Part shown: in pieces, positions 6,116 to 7,035 of the stretch
Position numbering within the stretch: the stretch's first letter is position 1
Layout of the letters: each line of letters starts with the position of its first letter
Source of the DNA: an uncultured Bacteroidales bacterium
GTDB taxonomy: Bacteria > Bacteroidota > Bacteroidia > Bacteroidales > Paludibacteraceae
Direction of reading: 5' to 3'
DNA: 7,035 nt
NCBI GenBank assembly: GCA_903873355.1
Contig: CAIQOG010000668.1
Span: 1 to 7,035, forward strand
The notes under the pieces: model-generated
Database searches by the model: none
Seen by the model: the letters and a program-made list of their open reading frames with translations, nothing else
What the model was told of the DNA's origin: nothing
Program-made: the position numbers and the translations under genes

Positions 6116-7035
6116 ATGAAACGTTTCAGCTTGCTTTTTGTTTTAACACTCTTCGTAAATTTTTCATTCGCAAATCTTCTCTATGACATTCTTGACGGAA
6201 AATACAAAGTAAAATCGATTGAAATCCCACGTTCGATGACCGATGGCGAGCATTATACGGTGTTAGTCAGTAACAAATCTGTAGTTAAATACGATTACAA
6301 AACCGGTGCCATGACAGATACATTGTTCAGCATTGCACGGTTAAAAAATTCAGCACTGAAGGAAATCTCAGGTTACGAATTCAGTCCCAATGAAGCAAAA
6401 ATACTGGTTTATACCAATGTAAAATACCGTTATCGCCGAACATTTACTGCCGATTATTACATTTACGATATTAAACGAAACGAACTGACAGCGCTATCGG
6501 AAAATGGACCGCAGGAAGTACCACTTTTTTCACCTGACAGCCGCTATATTGCTTTTGCCCGTGAAAACAATTTGTTTATGCGAAAACTGGAATTCAACAC
6601 CGAAATACCAATTACAACTGATGGACAGATTGGTAGCATTATCAATGGAACACCAGACTGGGTTTATGAAGAAGAATTTGGTAAAACCCGTTATTTTGAA
6701 TGGAGTCCTGACAGCAAATTACTGGCTTTTGTTAAGTTCGATGAAACCAAAGTACCACAATATTCTTTTACGAAATACCTGAATAAACCCGACAAAAAGG
6801 ATGAACTCAACCTCTATCCCGATTCGTATAGTTATAAATATCCGAAAGCCGGTCAGAATAATTCCATTGTAAGTGTCTGTGTGTATGACGATTACTATAA
6901 ATCAATTAAAAAAATGAAATTGGGTGAAGACGACGGTGAATTTTATATACCTCGTATCAAATGGACTAATGCTGCAGACCAGCTTGCTATTTTCAAGCTG
7001 AATAGAAATCAGACTTATCTGGATATGTATTATGC
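6116..7035 (+). CDS. Dipeptidyl peptidase IV-type serine peptidase (family S9B), N-terminal part
   Basis: DPP IV-type enzymes release X-Pro or X-Ala dipeptides from peptide N-termini. My translation gives 306 complete codons, opening with the signal peptide MKRFSLLFVLTLFVNFSFA (likely cleavage after A19), so the product should be periplasmic or surface exposed. What is visible is the beta-propeller: repeated blade motifs such as FSPDSRYIAFAR (138-149) and EWSPDSKLLAFVKFDE (195-210), then YPKAGQNNS (242-250). The diagnostic DWVYEEEF (181-188) carries the glutamate pair (E186, E187) that holds the substrate amino group in DPP IV, and R107 aligns by eye with the DPP IV arginine that faces the substrate carboxyl side. 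The C-terminal alpha/beta-hydrolase domain with the Ser-Asp-His triad lies beyond the right edge; the family is usually about 700-750 residues. A prolyl tripeptidyl peptidase, a close S9 relative with the same Glu motif, cannot be excluded. Confidence 0.92.
   Translation, partial: MKRFSLLFVLTLFVNFSFANLLYDILDGKYKVKSIEIPRSMTDGEHYTVLVSNKSVVKYDYKTGAMTDTLFSIARLKNSALKEISGYEFSPNEAKILVYTNVKYRYRRTFTADYYIYDIKRNELTALSENGPQEVPLFSPDSRYIAFARENNLFMRKLEFNTEIPITTDGQIGSIINGTPDWVYEEEFGKTRYFEWSPDSKLLAFVKFDETKVPQYSFTKYLNKPDKKDELNLYPDSYSYKYPKAGQNNSIVSVCVYDDYYKSIKKMKLGEDDGEFYIPRIKWTNAADQLAIFKLNRNQTYLDMYY

Noticed and set aside
6504..6782. Plus-strand open frame inside the peptidase gene
   Set aside because: It is out of frame with the DPP IV propeller, whose frame is open and contains the DWVYEEE motif in the same stretch.

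Overview
The window looks like a chromosomal stretch from a low-GC member of the Bacteroidota, most likely a Bacteroidales relative. The reasons are the gene families (a DUF4783-type secreted protein beside nadC and rlmH, a very large NtrY-like sensor kinase, and a DPP IV-type S9 peptidase), the scarcity of Shine-Dalgarno sequences, and two TAnnTTTG boxes of the type used by Bacteroidota promoters. The genus cannot be named from the sequence alone.

Layout: on the minus strand, nadC (1-512, cut by the left edge) lies downstream of, and overlaps by 8 nt, a small exported protein of unknown function (505-894). A 153-bp divergent intergenic region (895-1047) follows. It holds a plausible promoter and a 5'-UTR hairpin for the minus-strand pair, and the start of the plus-strand pair rlmH (1048-1521) and a 1207-residue polytopic membrane histidine kinase (1551-5174), which are 29 bp apart. 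A minus-strand patatin-like phospholipase gene (5184-5993) converges on the kinase with only 9 bp between stop codons. After a second divergent spacer (5994-6115), a plus-strand DPP IV-type peptidase gene begins (6116) and runs off the right edge.

Functionally this is mostly housekeeping: NAD synthesis (NadC), ribosome maturation (RlmH) and periplasmic handling of proline-containing peptides (DPP IV). The patatin hydrolase and the kinase have less certain physiology. The kinase is the most unusual object. It has about twelve predicted membrane segments, three extracytoplasmic regions and a complete HAMP-HisKA-HATPase output module, with no response regulator gene in the window. I found no mobile element, CRISPR array, RNA gene, prophage or obvious defence system. 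The window reads as an ordinary core region, and none of the findings amounts to a clearly new system.
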